A stretch of 64,000 nt of DNA from Rhizophagus irregularis (taxonomy: Eukaryota > Glomeromycota > Glomeromycetes > Glomerales > Glomeraceae), in the NCBI RefSeq assembly GCF_026210795.1, contig NC_089438.1:3865501-3929500 (forward strand). The letters run 5' to 3'. Positions 35,629 to 47,497 of this stretch are shown piece after piece (positions within the stretch are counted from its first letter, which is position 1; every line of letters begins with the position of its first letter). The translations under genes were made by a program, and so were the position numbers. Under the pieces are notes generated by a model, which was not told the DNA's origin, did not search any database, and saw nothing but the letters and a program-made list of their open reading frames with translations.

Positions 35629-38266
35629 GGTTCCTTTTCTTTTTATTTATTTTTATTTTTAGAAAACAGAAAAGCGAACCGGTAGATTCAATCACAAATA
35701 AAATAAATCTAAATATAATTCTATCACTACACGGCAAGCCACCCCGAAGCGTGACGATTTCTGTCCTTTTTGGAATAGGTGAACACGAGTCAGAACCAAG
35801 AACTTTCCCAAGAACACCTGCCTGCAACCGAATTTAAAAAAAAAGAGTCCGTATTTTTCTTTTGACCAATATGGCCACCATCTGTAAATACTGTCAGAGA
35901 TGGAATGGTTAACACTATTCTTATTGTGTACATTTGTAGTTATGTTGTAAAATTGTACGATGGGGGTTACCCGATGTTAAGATGTAGTAAACTACTGGAG
36001 TAAAAAAAATAAAATAAAAAATATTAATCATGAATATTAGAGGCGTTAACGTCCTCTGTGGTTAGTGAATCTATTCGAGATTTTTTAACAGGGCCCATTT
36101 GTCTATTATTATCTAAAGACATGTTATCTGAGCGTTTGTTTGGTCGGTGTTCTAATTCTTTCGTATCGTCCGATGTATCACCCTTTAATCAATGATGGAC
36201 GGCGCGAGTATCGATAACTGAGTGATAGTCAATTTTGAACTGGTCAAATTCCAGTTCGAGTTGTTCTAATCGTTTCGTGTTTTTGGATACATATTTATTG
36301 TTATCCAGTTTAGTTTGTAAAAATTGTCGACGGTCCGTCATTTTGGTTATCTCTTTATGAACATGGTTTTGAAAATAGGTAAGATCTGATACCATGCTTT
36401 CACGAAGTTCTAAAGTGTATGAAGAAGTGCCCCAAAGTTGTGCACGCAAAGAAAGTTCCCTCCGTCTTTCTTCGGCTTTTGGCAAGTAATTTTCGATTTT
36501 TAATAGCCGCAAACCAGGGTTGACTACCTGGTGTATGGGTTCTCCCTTTAATCTTTTCTTGTGTCTTAGAGGTATATATAGGATCTTCCGTGACATAAGG
36601 AAGGAGGTAATTAGGGACCAAGAAACCTAATTTATCGTGCCAAGTATTCCTATCATCAGAAGGAATGGGTTGTATAGTGATGGCAGGTAAATCATGGGTA
36701 TACGTAATCTCTTCCGACGGTTCTTGCGGAATGTGTTCGATGGGTCTGATTAATGGTGTAGAACTATTTGATGAAACCTTCTTCTTTTTCTTCTTTTTAA
36801 TAAGAGATCTTTTCGCTCTAGGTGGTATAGGAAAATTATAATTTGGAAAATCAACAGAACAAAAGGTTCGATGATATTTCAAATGTTGAATAGGTTTGTG
36901 AATCTCTTGTGATGGTAAAAAAAGGAATCGATGTATGCGAGCTCGGTGCATTTGATCCTTTATGTTGATTGCAGGCGCTTGCGTGTCCATGCGGGTACCT
37001 TGTTTTTAAAAAACGGCCTTACAGGCACGTTCGAATCTAAGTTTCTGTTTTTTGTGTGTTTTACTATCAGTAACATGATGAGTTTGGAGATCATAAAATT
37101 TTTTCCGGTACATGCGTCGTTCCGGAGGAGCGTGAGCGTAAAAAATGGGGGTGTCATATTGACTTTTATAAGAAATCCCAAGACGGTGAGAGTGGATTTG
37201 TTTCACCTTTTTATTTTGCCAACAATTGTATATACGGGTGGCATGAATAGCTTTACTATTCAGTGGGGTACCTATATGGTAATCAGGATCATTCTTGCAC
37301 TGAAAAAGGTTAATCAATTTGTGGTGTAAAATACAACCACGTCGTTTAAATGACATGATATAGGGAGCAGGGACAGAGCATAAAGTGCTATGTCGAGGAG
37401 TAAGTTCGTGTGTAATATTGTGCTGGCAGGGTGTAAAAATGCCAAAATAAAAATGATATCGTTTGTAAGAGAAATTAAAGAAAGTTTTTGTGTATGTGTT
37501 TCTATAATTTTGTTTATCACCACGTGATTCGATAAGATGATATCTATCTAAAAGTTTTGAACGAATAAGATTGAAATACTTTTTTTGCACCGTTCGTGGA
37601 ATAACGGATTGGTGGGAAAAAAAATGTTCTAACATCTTACTAAGCTGAAATTTCAAGTTAGGGATGCTGCATGTTGAGTTATACTTAATAGGGGTTTTGT
37701 TCATATGATAATCATTTGTGTGTATCTTTAGATGAATATCATTGGTGTTAGAAGGTTGATCTGCTAACTACAAAAAAGAAACTTTTTGATCTTCTGATTT
37801 CGTAAATCTTGTTGCATCCTGCCCGTTTAAGACGGGTCACGTGAAATTTTTGAAAAGAAACGTCAAAGGAAAATTTTCCCAAGACCGGTGTATTTTTATT
37901 AAGAGAAACCATACTGGTAAGTAGGTTACGATATTGTATAGTAAAAATTAAAAAAAACAACTTTCAAAGGTCGGGGTAATAAGAGAAGAAACTTTCCATA
38001 AGAGGCCACCAGGTGGTCCTCTGTCTTCTCGGACACTAAAGAGTGTCGAAAGGTTATTTCAAAAAAAAGTGTGTTTACTGCGGTTTTCTATTAAAAAGTA
38101 TGGAAAGGGGAAAGAGTTCTCCCGGTTCCTTTTCTTTTTATTTTTATTTTTATTTTTAGAAAACAGAAAATCAAACCCGTAGATTCAATTATACAGAGAA
38201 CCTAAAAAGTCTATATATAATACAATCACTACGAAGCAAGCCACCCCAAGGCGTGACGCTTTCTGT
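35629..38266. mobile_element. Candidate element with about 138-bp direct terminal repeats
   Basis: A direct repeat occurs at 35629-35767 and 38124-38266. Shared words are GGTTCCTTTTCTTTTTATT, a T/A-rich run, TAGAAAACAGAAAA, TAGATTCAAT and CAAGCCACCCC(G/A)AGGCGTGACG, then TTTCTGT. The copies differ by many substitutions and small indels. Between them is a 2.4-kb stretch with more balanced base composition and an unrecognised minus-strand coding chain. No reverse transcriptase, integrase or clear TG...CA ends are visible, so LTR element is only one reading; a segment flanked by two copies of an unrelated repeat is the other. Confidence 0.45.
36189..37960 (-). pseudogene. Unrecognised broken ORF chain inside the 35.6-38.3 kb unit
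   Basis: Consecutive minus-strand reading frames follow one another: 37960-37748, 37704-37006 (232 codons), 36990-36400 and 36596-36189. The second and third share one frame and are separated by a single TAA at 37008-37006, inside GTTTTTTAAAAA. The first joins the second by a one-base shift at a T6 run near 37757. The third joins the fourth by a shift around 36560-36500. Read as one chain this would be about 570 residues. It is basic and rich in His, Tyr and Cys in the middle (RRGCILHHKLINLFQCKN), Pro-rich later, with a poly-Lys stretch and a probable coiled coil at the end (LEQLELEFDQFKID). I recognise no domain. It could be an element-borne protein gene that is decaying, or a gene with homopolymer sequencing errors. 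Confidence 0.45.
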
Positions 38267-38862
38267 TCAGAGATATAGGGTGGCCCAACATAGTTGGGAC
38301 CACCCTATATCTACACCTCTAACCCTCCCCTAAGGGGGTAATGCATTGGTCGTCTATGCTCCCAGTCTACACTACCTCAGGTTAGAGTCGACCGCAAAGT
38401 ATTCACAGCTCTTCAAATTGGTTGACCACTAAGTGGTTGGTAGTCCCGCCCCTACCTATTATATCCCCTAAGGGCCTTTTTCGGGTACCAAGATGTTTTA
38501 ACAAGAGCTATATGAACCTTATGGCAATCCGAATATCCTGAATTTACAGCTCAGATGAGACTCACAGGCTTGTGCAGAGTGGTAGCACCTACCAGCTCCA
38601 GACGTTCGGTCGAGTCAGTGACCAGTCCTAGGACTCGCCATACCAGTCTACCAATGATCACATCAACCACCTCACCATCGGTTGGCATCATTTCAGCTCC
38701 CCCTAAGGGTACGGGATCTTCAACGCAGTTGGTGGCTGCGCACGCAGTAATATTCATAGCAAGGATCGTTGGCTGGACGATCTGAACCTGCGTCCTATTG
38801 ATTGGTCAGATCAATAGGAGTGTAGACGCCTTAGGCCATTACACTAGGGACGCCAATCCTTG
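38267..38862. other. GC-rich hairpin-bearing island
   Basis: About 600 bp near 50% GC within a very AT-rich contig. It contains a 42-nt near-perfect hairpin (38271-38312, arms starting AGATATAGGGTGG, 3-nt loop), CCTATTGAT...ATCAATAGG (38794-38818), and GATCGT...ACGATC (38764-38781). The word CCCCTAAGGG occurs three times (38327, 38465, 38699). Short ORFs on both strands mirror each other and look incidental. It is bounded by TTCTGTTC on the left and GTTCCTTTTCTTTTTAT on the right, words also found in the adjacent terminal repeat. It could be a non-autonomous element or structured RNA source; unidentified. Confidence 0.5.
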
Positions 38863-39529
38863 TTCCTTTTCTTTTTATCGGTCGAGCAAATTTCAATGTT
38901 TTATAATACGTGAAATCACGTGATCAACGTGACTTACTGCGGTTTGCCAACGGCTAAATTTGTGCCGAGAATTTTGTGCCACTTTTTTTTTGCTGCGGTA
39001 ACCGAAAAATTTTGCGACAAGAAAAAGAAAAAAAATCAAAGACCGAGTGACATCCTCTACTATCGAAAGGTGAGCTTTCTTTGTTATTCCTGAATTACTA
39101 TTATCGCTTTCTATCAACTTTTTTCGGCGCTAACAACTTGCCCTACTTGGCCATTTTATGTGTCATCACCGTTAGCCAACAAAAAGAAATAATTTTTTGG
39201 ACAAGAAAATTGAAAACTACTATTCAAAGTCGCTAAAAAAAATATATCTACGTGTTCGTAAAAGAATGAATAAATAGTTGGTGATGTTGAAATGCGTCAA
39301 AACCCAACTTTCCTTATACACTTTTTGAATCTTCCACTTTTTTTTTCCGTCCTAAAATTTTTGGACATGATGATCAGGTATAGAGTATAAATTAGTAGAA
39401 ATATATACCTAAAAATATCATTAATAAAAAAATAATATCTTTATAACCACATAACATAACTAAGTTTTGATACCGCAGTTCCCCATCATTTTGTTTTCAA
39501 TATTTGTCTTCTTTTTCATCAATATTAGA
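38863..39529. other. Intergenic, nothing supported
   Basis: A T9 tract and TGCGGTAACCG words at 38980-39010. No gene. Confidence 0.5.
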
Positions 39530-39915
39530 CATTTCCCCTTTACTCCTTAATTCTTTCTTGTTTATCCCTAATTCTTTTTCTATATATTTCACTTTCACGC
39601 ATCTGTCTAACCACAATTTTCTAGTAACAGTTATTAAAGCAATGATTCCATAACTCTTTAATAACCAATGTCACATCCAATTTTATTAAACTGATTATTA
39701 AAAAGATCCCTAATCAGTTCCCACGCTTTCATCTTTCCTGGAAAAATTTAGAGTTTTCTCTTATAACTTTTATAAAATCTACATTAATTTTAATCATTAT
39801 CATTTGTTTACTTTGTACAAATCTTCAACTTTAACTATCGTTGACTCAATCAATTCAACAATTGAATATTCGTTGTCTTCACATTGCCAAATATGATCTA
39901 AATCTTCTTTGACTT
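39530..39915 (-). pseudogene. LINE (non-LTR retrotransposon) 3'-end remnant
   Basis: Minus-strand fragments read EDLDHIWQCEDNEYSIVELI (39910-39850), then KAWELIRDLFNNQFNKIGCD (about 39735-39676) and RESEIYRKRIRDKQERIKE (about 39600-39545). These resemble, in order, the C-terminal region after the reverse transcriptase in glomeromycete LINE proteins: the ExxEHIWxCE segment and the helical, basic end. Stops and shifts separate the pieces; no RT core lies in the window. Confidence 0.5.
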
Positions 39916-40034
39916 TCGAACATCATGATTAAATATCCGAAGTAATCATATTTGTATTACGCTCGGATAACGAAGAAGATTAGTTTATTACGGTAATCAT
40001 TTTTTTCAAACGATGCGATCGGCCGCAGTAAAAC

Positions 40035-40206
40035 GCTTTTTTTTTTCAGGTTTTTTGGTTTTTTTCCTTTTTAATATTTTTTCCTTTTTAATATTTTTTT
40101 TTTAATATTTTTTGGGGGGATTAACTTTTTTTCTATTTACGATTATGCATTTCACCTTTTAGGTTTGGATCGATCAAATCGATACTGCGGTGCTACGGTA
40201 AGCACA
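40035..40206 (+). repeat. Pyrimidine tract + mini-exon-like motif (copy d)
   Basis: A T-rich tract with three TTTTTAATATTTTTT units ends in CACCTTTTAG. It is followed by GTTTGGATCGATCAAATCG, ATACTGCGGTGCTACGG and a GTAAGCAC donor-like end. This is the best-formed member of the family: acceptor, 44-bp block, donor. Confidence 0.6.
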
Positions 40207-42337
40207 TTTTTTTTAATAATTTTTTTTCTTGGTTATTTTTTTTTACTAACATTTTCTTTTTTTTCTAATTTTTTATTGTTCTTTTGCCTTAAATATATTT
40301 TATATGATTTTTGGAAAATACCCGCCAAAAAAAAAAATAATAATAATTTAATCAATTTTTAATTTTTCACTAACGTTATAATCCAATTTATAAATAATAA
40401 TTTAATACTCTATAAATTAACATTATGTAATAACCAATTTTTACTAAATATATATCAGAAATTTCATGTTGATTTAAAACTTTCTCTGATTAAGCAAAAT
40501 TAAAAAATTTCACTATTTGATGGTCTCAAATTAACAATAAAAATGACAAGAAGTAATTTTATTCTAATGATTTATGGGTTCAATTCATAACTGTCCCAAT
40601 GAATTGGCCGGCATATAGCGGATTATGGTCACAAGTTACGACAAAACCGTGTGAAATCCAATAATGTGGTGTTAATATCTAAATAGATAGCATAAAATAA
40701 TTTAATAGTATACATGGCTTAACAGTATAAATTTTTTAAAGCTTCCGAATTTAAAGTTTCCATACTGATTTTAAATAACTTCTTTGATTATATATTTCAT
40801 GAAACAATAATTTTCATAGTAATGAAGGAGAAAAAGAATGAATAATTAGAATGATATAAAAAAATGATATTTACATACTTTATTTTATACTTTATAATAT
40901 ACTTTTTTAAGAAAATTTAAATTTTAATAAATACTACACACAAGTTATAATTCAGTTGTGGTACGGCTCATCTCAATGTGATCAAGTCCCAACTGCATCT
41001 CTAATTAATATGATTCTCCGGAAAGAAATTTACATTAACATTATAGTGATGCCAAACAATCGACACTTAAAATTTTTTTTTTATTTAAAAGAAAAAAAAC
41101 GCAAGTACGCAACCCCAATTTATTTATTGTTTTTGGCGATGGCATGTGGCGCAGTAAATTTAATAACAAGTTATTCATTTATTCATTAATAGAACTCCTC
41201 ATTATAACAAACAAAGCAGAATATTTTATCTTAATCTGACCATAGTAAATTTATGAACTAAAGCTATAAGTTATTAACAAATTCATGTTTTTTAATACAA
41301 TATATACTATGTAATGTTAAAATAACTTCTAATAATATATAATATATTAAATAAATTTTTTTATAAGGGAAATTTTTTTCAGATTTGTATTTTTTATTTA
41401 TTCAATTCAAAAACTCTTTAACTTAAGAAACTTACATTAATTAAAATATTTTTTTTTTTTAAAAAAAAAAAGAATGATTTTGTGTGAATGTGGATTATTC
41501 GGTTTTGCACTCCTGCACTTTAAGATAAAAGTTTCATTTTTTTATAAAAAAAAAAATCTTTGTTTGATAATAAAAGATCAATAAATCATGGTTTTGATAA
41601 TATTATAATAGAGATTTTGTTTGCGAATTTATTGTGAAGAAAAAAATTTCTATTTTAAGAATTCTTTTAAAAAGCCACAAAATATTTTGCAACACGCAAA
41701 ATAAACAAAAATCATTGTTTGTATTTTATCAATCATTTAATTTCATTCATTTATGAATTTATTGATTACTAAAAAAGAAGTTTTGCGAGACAATAGATTT
41801 TTTACACGTGTTTGATCCGGTTTTCATTGTTTGAATGATTATTTATACATTTATGGAAATTTGTGCAACTTGCTAAAAAAAAGTTTTTTTTTTTACCCCT
41901 TTTTTTTTTATAAAAGGAAAAAAACTGCATCGATTCGTTATGAATGAGGATAGGATTCAGATTCACCATCATTTAATCTTAATTCTATAATCTAAGATAT
42001 TAAATTTGCAATAGTTTTTGGTAGATAACCAAAAAAAGAGTATACTTTGCAATTTTGATGATCATTTGTCCCCCGTATTTTTAAAGTACAACGGTTGGGT
42101 TACCGAATAGGAATAATTAGACTTTTTATCCATCTTTTTAAATAAACCCCCCGTGTGAATATCAACTAGGAACCGTGGGATAATAAACAATATATTATTT
42201 AAAAGTACCCAAAAAAATATTATCACATGTTAGTACCAGTACAAGTAAAAACCGGAATTCATAATATCTATACTTATTCTAATATAAATAGAACCATTAT
42301 TTTTTGCACTACATTATAGTTTTACTATTTTGAAAAA
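40207..42337. other. AT-rich intergenic and upstream region of the hydrolase
   Basis: No exon recognised. T12A11 palindrome at about 41449-41471. Confidence 0.5.
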
Positions 42338-44045
42338 ATGACAGACTTTTTAAAATATTCTTCATTAATAATTTCTACAACAATAAAACATTATCTTAAT
42401 GGACCTCCAAGACCTTCATGGGATTTAAAAAGTCATTTATCTTTTGCAAAGTTTGCATTTTTAGCCGATAATACCAAAACAATTGAGCAATTTCAAAGTA
42501 TTTCACTTCCTAGTCCTGCAAAAGCTGGCGTGATTATAAATGAATTTAAGATAAATAATGATTATAGAAATGAAGCACAAGTTCATCTTGATAAAATTTT
42601 GAAACCATATGAACATGTTTTAGACCCTGAATGGAAAAATTTTAAAGAAGATGATGGAATTTTTGCTGAATGGGTTCAAGTTTCTAATGATGAATGGGAA
42701 AAAAATGAAGTTAGGAAAACTATTTTGTATTTACACGGTGGAGGTTATTATTTTCTTTCTAAAGAATCTTATCGTCCTATTACAAGCTCTCTTGCTAAAT
42801 TAGCAAATGCAAGAGTTTTAGGTAAGTTTAATCTCTTGGAAGAAATGAAATTTTTATCAATCTTTAATGTATTACCAAAACTAAAATTTTTCTTTTATAG
42901 CAATCAATTATCGGCTTGCACCTCAAAATCAATTTCCTGCCGGATTACATGATGCATTGGCTGCTTATTTATATCTTTTAAATCCTCCAAAAGATGCGGG
43001 ATTTGAACCTTTAAATCCAAAAAATATTGTCTTTGCTGGTGATAGTGCTGGAGGCGGTTTAAGTCTTGCTCTTGGTCTTGCTATACGTGATGCTGGTTTG
43101 TCATCATCGGCTGGTATTATCGGTTTGGTAAATATAGTTTGTATTTTTTATTTGTATTGTTGAATTACTAATCATTCAAATGATAATATCGCGACACATT
43201 ACAGAGCCCATGGGTTGACCTAACAGTTAGCACGCCTTCAATAATAAATGACGATTGTGCTGATTTTGTTCCAAATCAGAAAAGAGGTAGTGCTGTTAAT
43301 TTTGCAGAATCTCCAGCTAGTAAAGAATATAAAGAAAAAGATGCTGCTCTCGCAGAGAAGATTAAGAACCAAAATCTTGGTCCTAAAATTTGGCATGATT
43401 CCTTTGATAGACCTGAGGGAAGATTACAATTATACGTAGCTAATGAAGGTTTAGCAATTCCATATGTTAGTTCAATGTTAGCTGATAGTTTAGGCGATTT
43501 ACCTCCTTTATTATTGGTAAGAAAAGTTAATTCCTTGATCCTCTCTTAGATTTTTTTGTACTAACAAATGATTTATTTGTATAATATAGATTGCGGGAGA
43601 TGATGAAAGATTACGAGATGAATCAATTTATTTTGCTCATAGATCTGCTGAACCAACTAAATATAAGGGTCCATCTTATAATGCTGGTAAATTTGAAAAA
43701 TCTCCATTCCAAACTCCGACGAATACTACACTTGAAATATATGAAGAAATGCCTCACGTGTTCCAAGTAAATATTACTAAAAATTGATTTTATTTTTTTT
43801 TTTAAAAAAATTTAAAAAAAATTAACTCTTCTAATAATGTATTCTAGATGATGATGGAACATGTTTGTTCTACGAAGTCATATGAACGTATTGCTGAATT
43901 CATAAATAGGGCGACGAATATTCATAACGAACCTCTTCCTCCTTCTTCTTATAATTATATAAATGTTAAAGGAGAATTTGGTCCTTTAAAGGAACGTCAT
44001 GAAAAAGTTTTTAATTGGGAAAAAATTGGCATTGTACCAAGCTAA
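42338..44045 (+). CDS. Alpha/beta hydrolase, HSL-type esterase/lipase (465 aa, 5 exons)
   Basis: Exons 42338-42821, 42901-43127, 43205-43516, 43590-43766, 43848-44045. Intron phases are 1, 0, 0, 0; all are GT-AG. The spliced product shows the hormone-sensitive-lipase family layout. It has an oxyanion-hole HGGG at 133-136, then NYRLAPQNQFPAGLHDAL (164-181), the nucleophile in GDSAGGG (Ser 210), an acidic segment AGDDERLRDE (343-352) supplying the catalytic Asp, and EEMPHVFQ with His 397 as the probable catalytic His. The N-terminus has a moderately hydrophobic stretch but no clear signal peptide. The predicted reaction is hydrolysis of a carboxylic ester; the substrate cannot be told. The gene is intact and stands alone, more than 1.5 kb from any neighbour. 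Confidence 0.93.
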
Positions 44046-45300
44046 TTAAACCACACGAAATGAATTGAAATGAATTCAACTATTTCACGTAAATTGTAAG
44101 TAAGTTAATAATAAATTTTAAATTGCGAAATAAATAAGATTATTTGAAGATTTCTTTTTAGTACGTCGTGCCGAAACTTTCGTATATATTACTGTATATT
44201 TCATTTATTTTCTTGATTCATGTATTTTTTTTTTGTTAGTTTATTTATTTATTTTATTTTATTTATTTTTTTGTTTTTTGTTTATTTTTTCACTTTACAA
44301 ATTAAAAATAAAATCTGAATATGTAACAAATTGATTATAAATAATTTCCGAATTTTAAAATATAAAGTTCTATTCTAATTAATGAAAGTATTTTGTATCA
44401 AATGTGCAGATTATAGGCGCAAAATCATAAAATCATCTACCCGTCCTAAACATAAAATGCGAATTGATACGGGACTTATAAGTACGATGATAAGTTCCTA
44501 ATTTCAAATTGTCGCAGAATATCCAATTCGAGTCACTGTTTTCACTGTTATCATCAGTAAGCTATGCTATTCCCTTCTCGTTGTTAAGTTTAGAACAACA
44601 GTGTTGTTTTGTTTAATATCATTTACGGTAGAGCTGCACATTTCACTATTTATCTATGGATGTGCGAGAATAAGCAACGCCTTAATGGAAAACGCAATAA
44701 GTTAAAAATTAATGTACAAAATGTACTTGTTTTTGAATACGTGTTCGCTACGAGTACTATAAAACAATAATTCAAAATCTTTCAGATAATGATTTTGGTA
44801 TTATATTTTAATGACAACCTTAATACTATATTTCACCTTCCAGCCTGACATAAATCTTGATTGAAAACTTTTCGCCCGTCAAAGGTCTTTATGTTTTAGG
44901 AAGAATATGTAAATGGGAGAATCTTCTTACATTTAATTAATCTAGAAAGATTCCTGATTTAAATTCGTAATCAAGCATGACTATATTGGGTAAGAAATGG
45001 CAAATATAAGCGAGCTTTATCAGTTTATAATCATGCTGCGGTTCAATTGATTGCGAAGGTGAATAAAATTATTTTTTTGAATATTAAGTATTTGTATATT
45101 TCATTTTTTTATGTTTTAATATACAGAAGTTTTGAATAAAAAAGAGATAAATTTATAAATGATTTTATTGCATTTTACATCACGGCGAACTTATGAAATA
45201 TTCCTGCAAAATTCATATATCTTCCTACTATCTAACCCAATTACTCCAATATTGAGAATGCGTCATATTTTAGCATATCATAAGCCAATTCCTGAGGGCG
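44046..45300. other. 3' flank of the hydrolase and intergenic DNA
   Basis: T/A-rich tract at 44220-44300. No gene seen. Confidence 0.5.
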
Positions 45301-45415
45301 CAGAAACCTTCTTTTCTTTATTCGGTTTAGTTTTTTATACAAACCGAAAGAATTTTTTCATTCTTTCACTATTTAGGTCGGTGATCGGTCATTAGGATCA
45401 ATACTGTGGGAACTC
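45300..45415 (+). repeat. Pyrimidine tract + mini-exon-like motif (copy e)
   Basis: TTCTTTATTCGGTTTAG, ACAAACCGAAAG and TTCTTTCACTATTTAG are followed by GTCGGTGATCGGTCATTAGG and ATCAATACTGTGGG. Shorter and more diverged than the copies at 19.1 and 40.1 kb. Confidence 0.45.
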
Positions 45416-47240
45416 TATTAGGTATTAATGGGTCAACCAGCATAAGAGAACACGTATAATCTATTAATAAAAAAATAAGATTTTAATTAAATATTTCAAT
45501 TGAATACTTTATTCGCGTGCTATACCTATTCCGTTTGATTTTCTATTCAGGATGAAAGATATTCTTCAACAAGTTCTAATATAAATAACTTTGAAATTGA
45601 TAATTATGAAATATCTCAAGTTTATTATTTCATTTTGTAAAATTTAAAAAAAAAATGGGTTTCGCATATTTTTAATTTCTTATCAAGAAGAACATTGAGA
45701 TACAAACAAGAGGGTAACACTTTCGATGTGCCAAAAAAAATTATTTGTAACCGAAACCTTTTTTTTTTTATTTATTTATTTATTATATATTTAATTTTTT
45801 TTCTTTTAGATAGGGCAGAATTGAGGACTTAATAATCCTTTCAATTTTGGAACGAAAGATCAGTGAATTATCTAATAGATTAATTTTGTTAGTTTTAAAA
45901 AGTTCTTAATAAGTTATCGGGGTCATCAGCAGTAGATTGACACAAAAAGTCAAAATATCACTCGTATAAAACGTACTATGCTCAGTAAAATTGAAAAAAC
46001 ATGTTTCTCAATCAAGTTTTAACGTAACGTTAATATTTTTGTTGATTAAATGATTTTCATAAAAAGATTTTGTTAAAATTCAAAAATTATTAAGCGAAAA
46101 ATATTAATTATATCAAAGTAATTAAAGTTAATACTGTATGTATCAATAAAATATTATATGAAATAAATATATATACTGTACGGTATATAAAGTACGGTAT
46201 ATAACGTACGACACGTACGACAAAATACACGTCTCAAATTAAGAACTTGTATCTTAACTGGTTATTACCCCGGTTATCAAATTGAAAACGGCAATAAATA
46301 ATTTTTGTAATTATAATCATTTATTGTTTAATAATAGCGACTATTCAGTCTATTCATGTATGCCACCAACTAATGTGAACGTCTGGAATTTCTACTGCTA
46401 TTCCTATTCTCAAATAATACTAATTTATTTTATTTGCAAAATTTAATTATCAGGTTCGCTTATTTTATCGGTGAAAAGCAATTTCGATATACAATATACG
46501 GTATGCGAGTAGTTTCTGAGGGAAAATATTTATTTACCATTGCCAATCACTGTATACTCGCTGTATGTTTCATTTGTGTAATTGTTAAGATAAACTAATT
46601 AAATGTTGAGAATTTTTTGTACAATCAATAACTAAATGTTATACAAGCTTTAATTACTAATTTTAAAAATTAGGAATTTGTTTATCTTATAATACTCATA
46701 GTACCTAATTCCTTTAACAGATTTTTTTTCATATCGTGAAAATAAGGCCAATATTACGTTATATGATAACTTTATTGAATTTAATTATTTCAAATTGTCA
46801 CCTTTCAGAAAAAAGGATTCTCATTTTATCTTTTTCAAAAAAAAAAGATGATGGTAAAATTAGGAGTGTTGCTTTCACAAAGGAAGGTACGAAATACATT
46901 AGTAGGAATTTTAATTCATTTTCTTTTTTTTTTAATATTAAATAAATTATACAGAAGGATCATTTAATAATTAATTTATATGTTATTCATTCGAATGAAA
47001 TATTAAATGGAAAATAAATTAAAATGAGGTCACAGACGGTGGAAGTATTCGTGAGCGCCTGAGCGGTGAGTTATTATTTTTCAAAAACAATATTATATCA
47101 ATAATAATTTTTTACTTACTACTGAATTTTTTATTTATGTTAAATATATTATCCAACTAGTTTGTATTTTTTTTTCTGATTAATTACTTTTTTTTTATTC
47201 GTTAATTGTTTTATTATTATAATTGATTAATTTTCTTTTA
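45416..47240. other. Intergenic; possible small exons of a Myb-like gene at 46.7-47.1 kb
   Basis: An ORF at 46736-46886 (SKKKDDGKIRSVAFTKEG before a GTACG donor-like site) and an exon-like block 47035-47068 (ending GCGGTGAGTT) precede the Myb-like fragment. I cannot show that they belong together. Confidence 0.25.
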
Positions 47241-47242
47241 TA

Positions 47243-47497
47243 TTTGATAAATCTGATCTAACAATTCAAGAAAAAATAGCAATTGATGAACTTCAACCTA
47301 ATTCTAGTTATTCTAGGAAATGGGCAGATATAGCCAGGAAAATATCATTAAATAGGAAAGAGGGAAGAAGAACGGAAACTCAAGTTAAAAATTATTGTAT
47401 TGTAAAGATAGTAACAAAAGAAAAAAAAATTTATGAACGTATGAACGTATATGATTATGAGAAATCTCTTGAATTAAATTTGACATCTATAAAATAG
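47243..47497 (+). pseudogene. Myb/HTH-like DNA-binding fragment (status uncertain)
   Basis: An open frame without its own ATG start reads IQEKIAIDELQPNSS, RKWADIARKIS, GRRTETQVKNYC and ends at TAG near 47497. The spacing of RKWADIA and GRTExQVKNY resembles the third helix and end of a Myb repeat. The usual tryptophan after KNY is replaced by Cys. It could be the last exon of a small gene or a relic. Confidence 0.35.

Noticed and set aside
36931-37329. 132-codon plus-strand ORF
   Set aside because: Overlaps the longer minus-strand chain, whose frames run on consecutively; most likely its shadow.
38551-38785. Mirror ORFs on both strands in the GC-rich island
   Set aside because: Stop codons are rarer in GC-rich DNA; the two frames overlap almost completely and neither has a domain.
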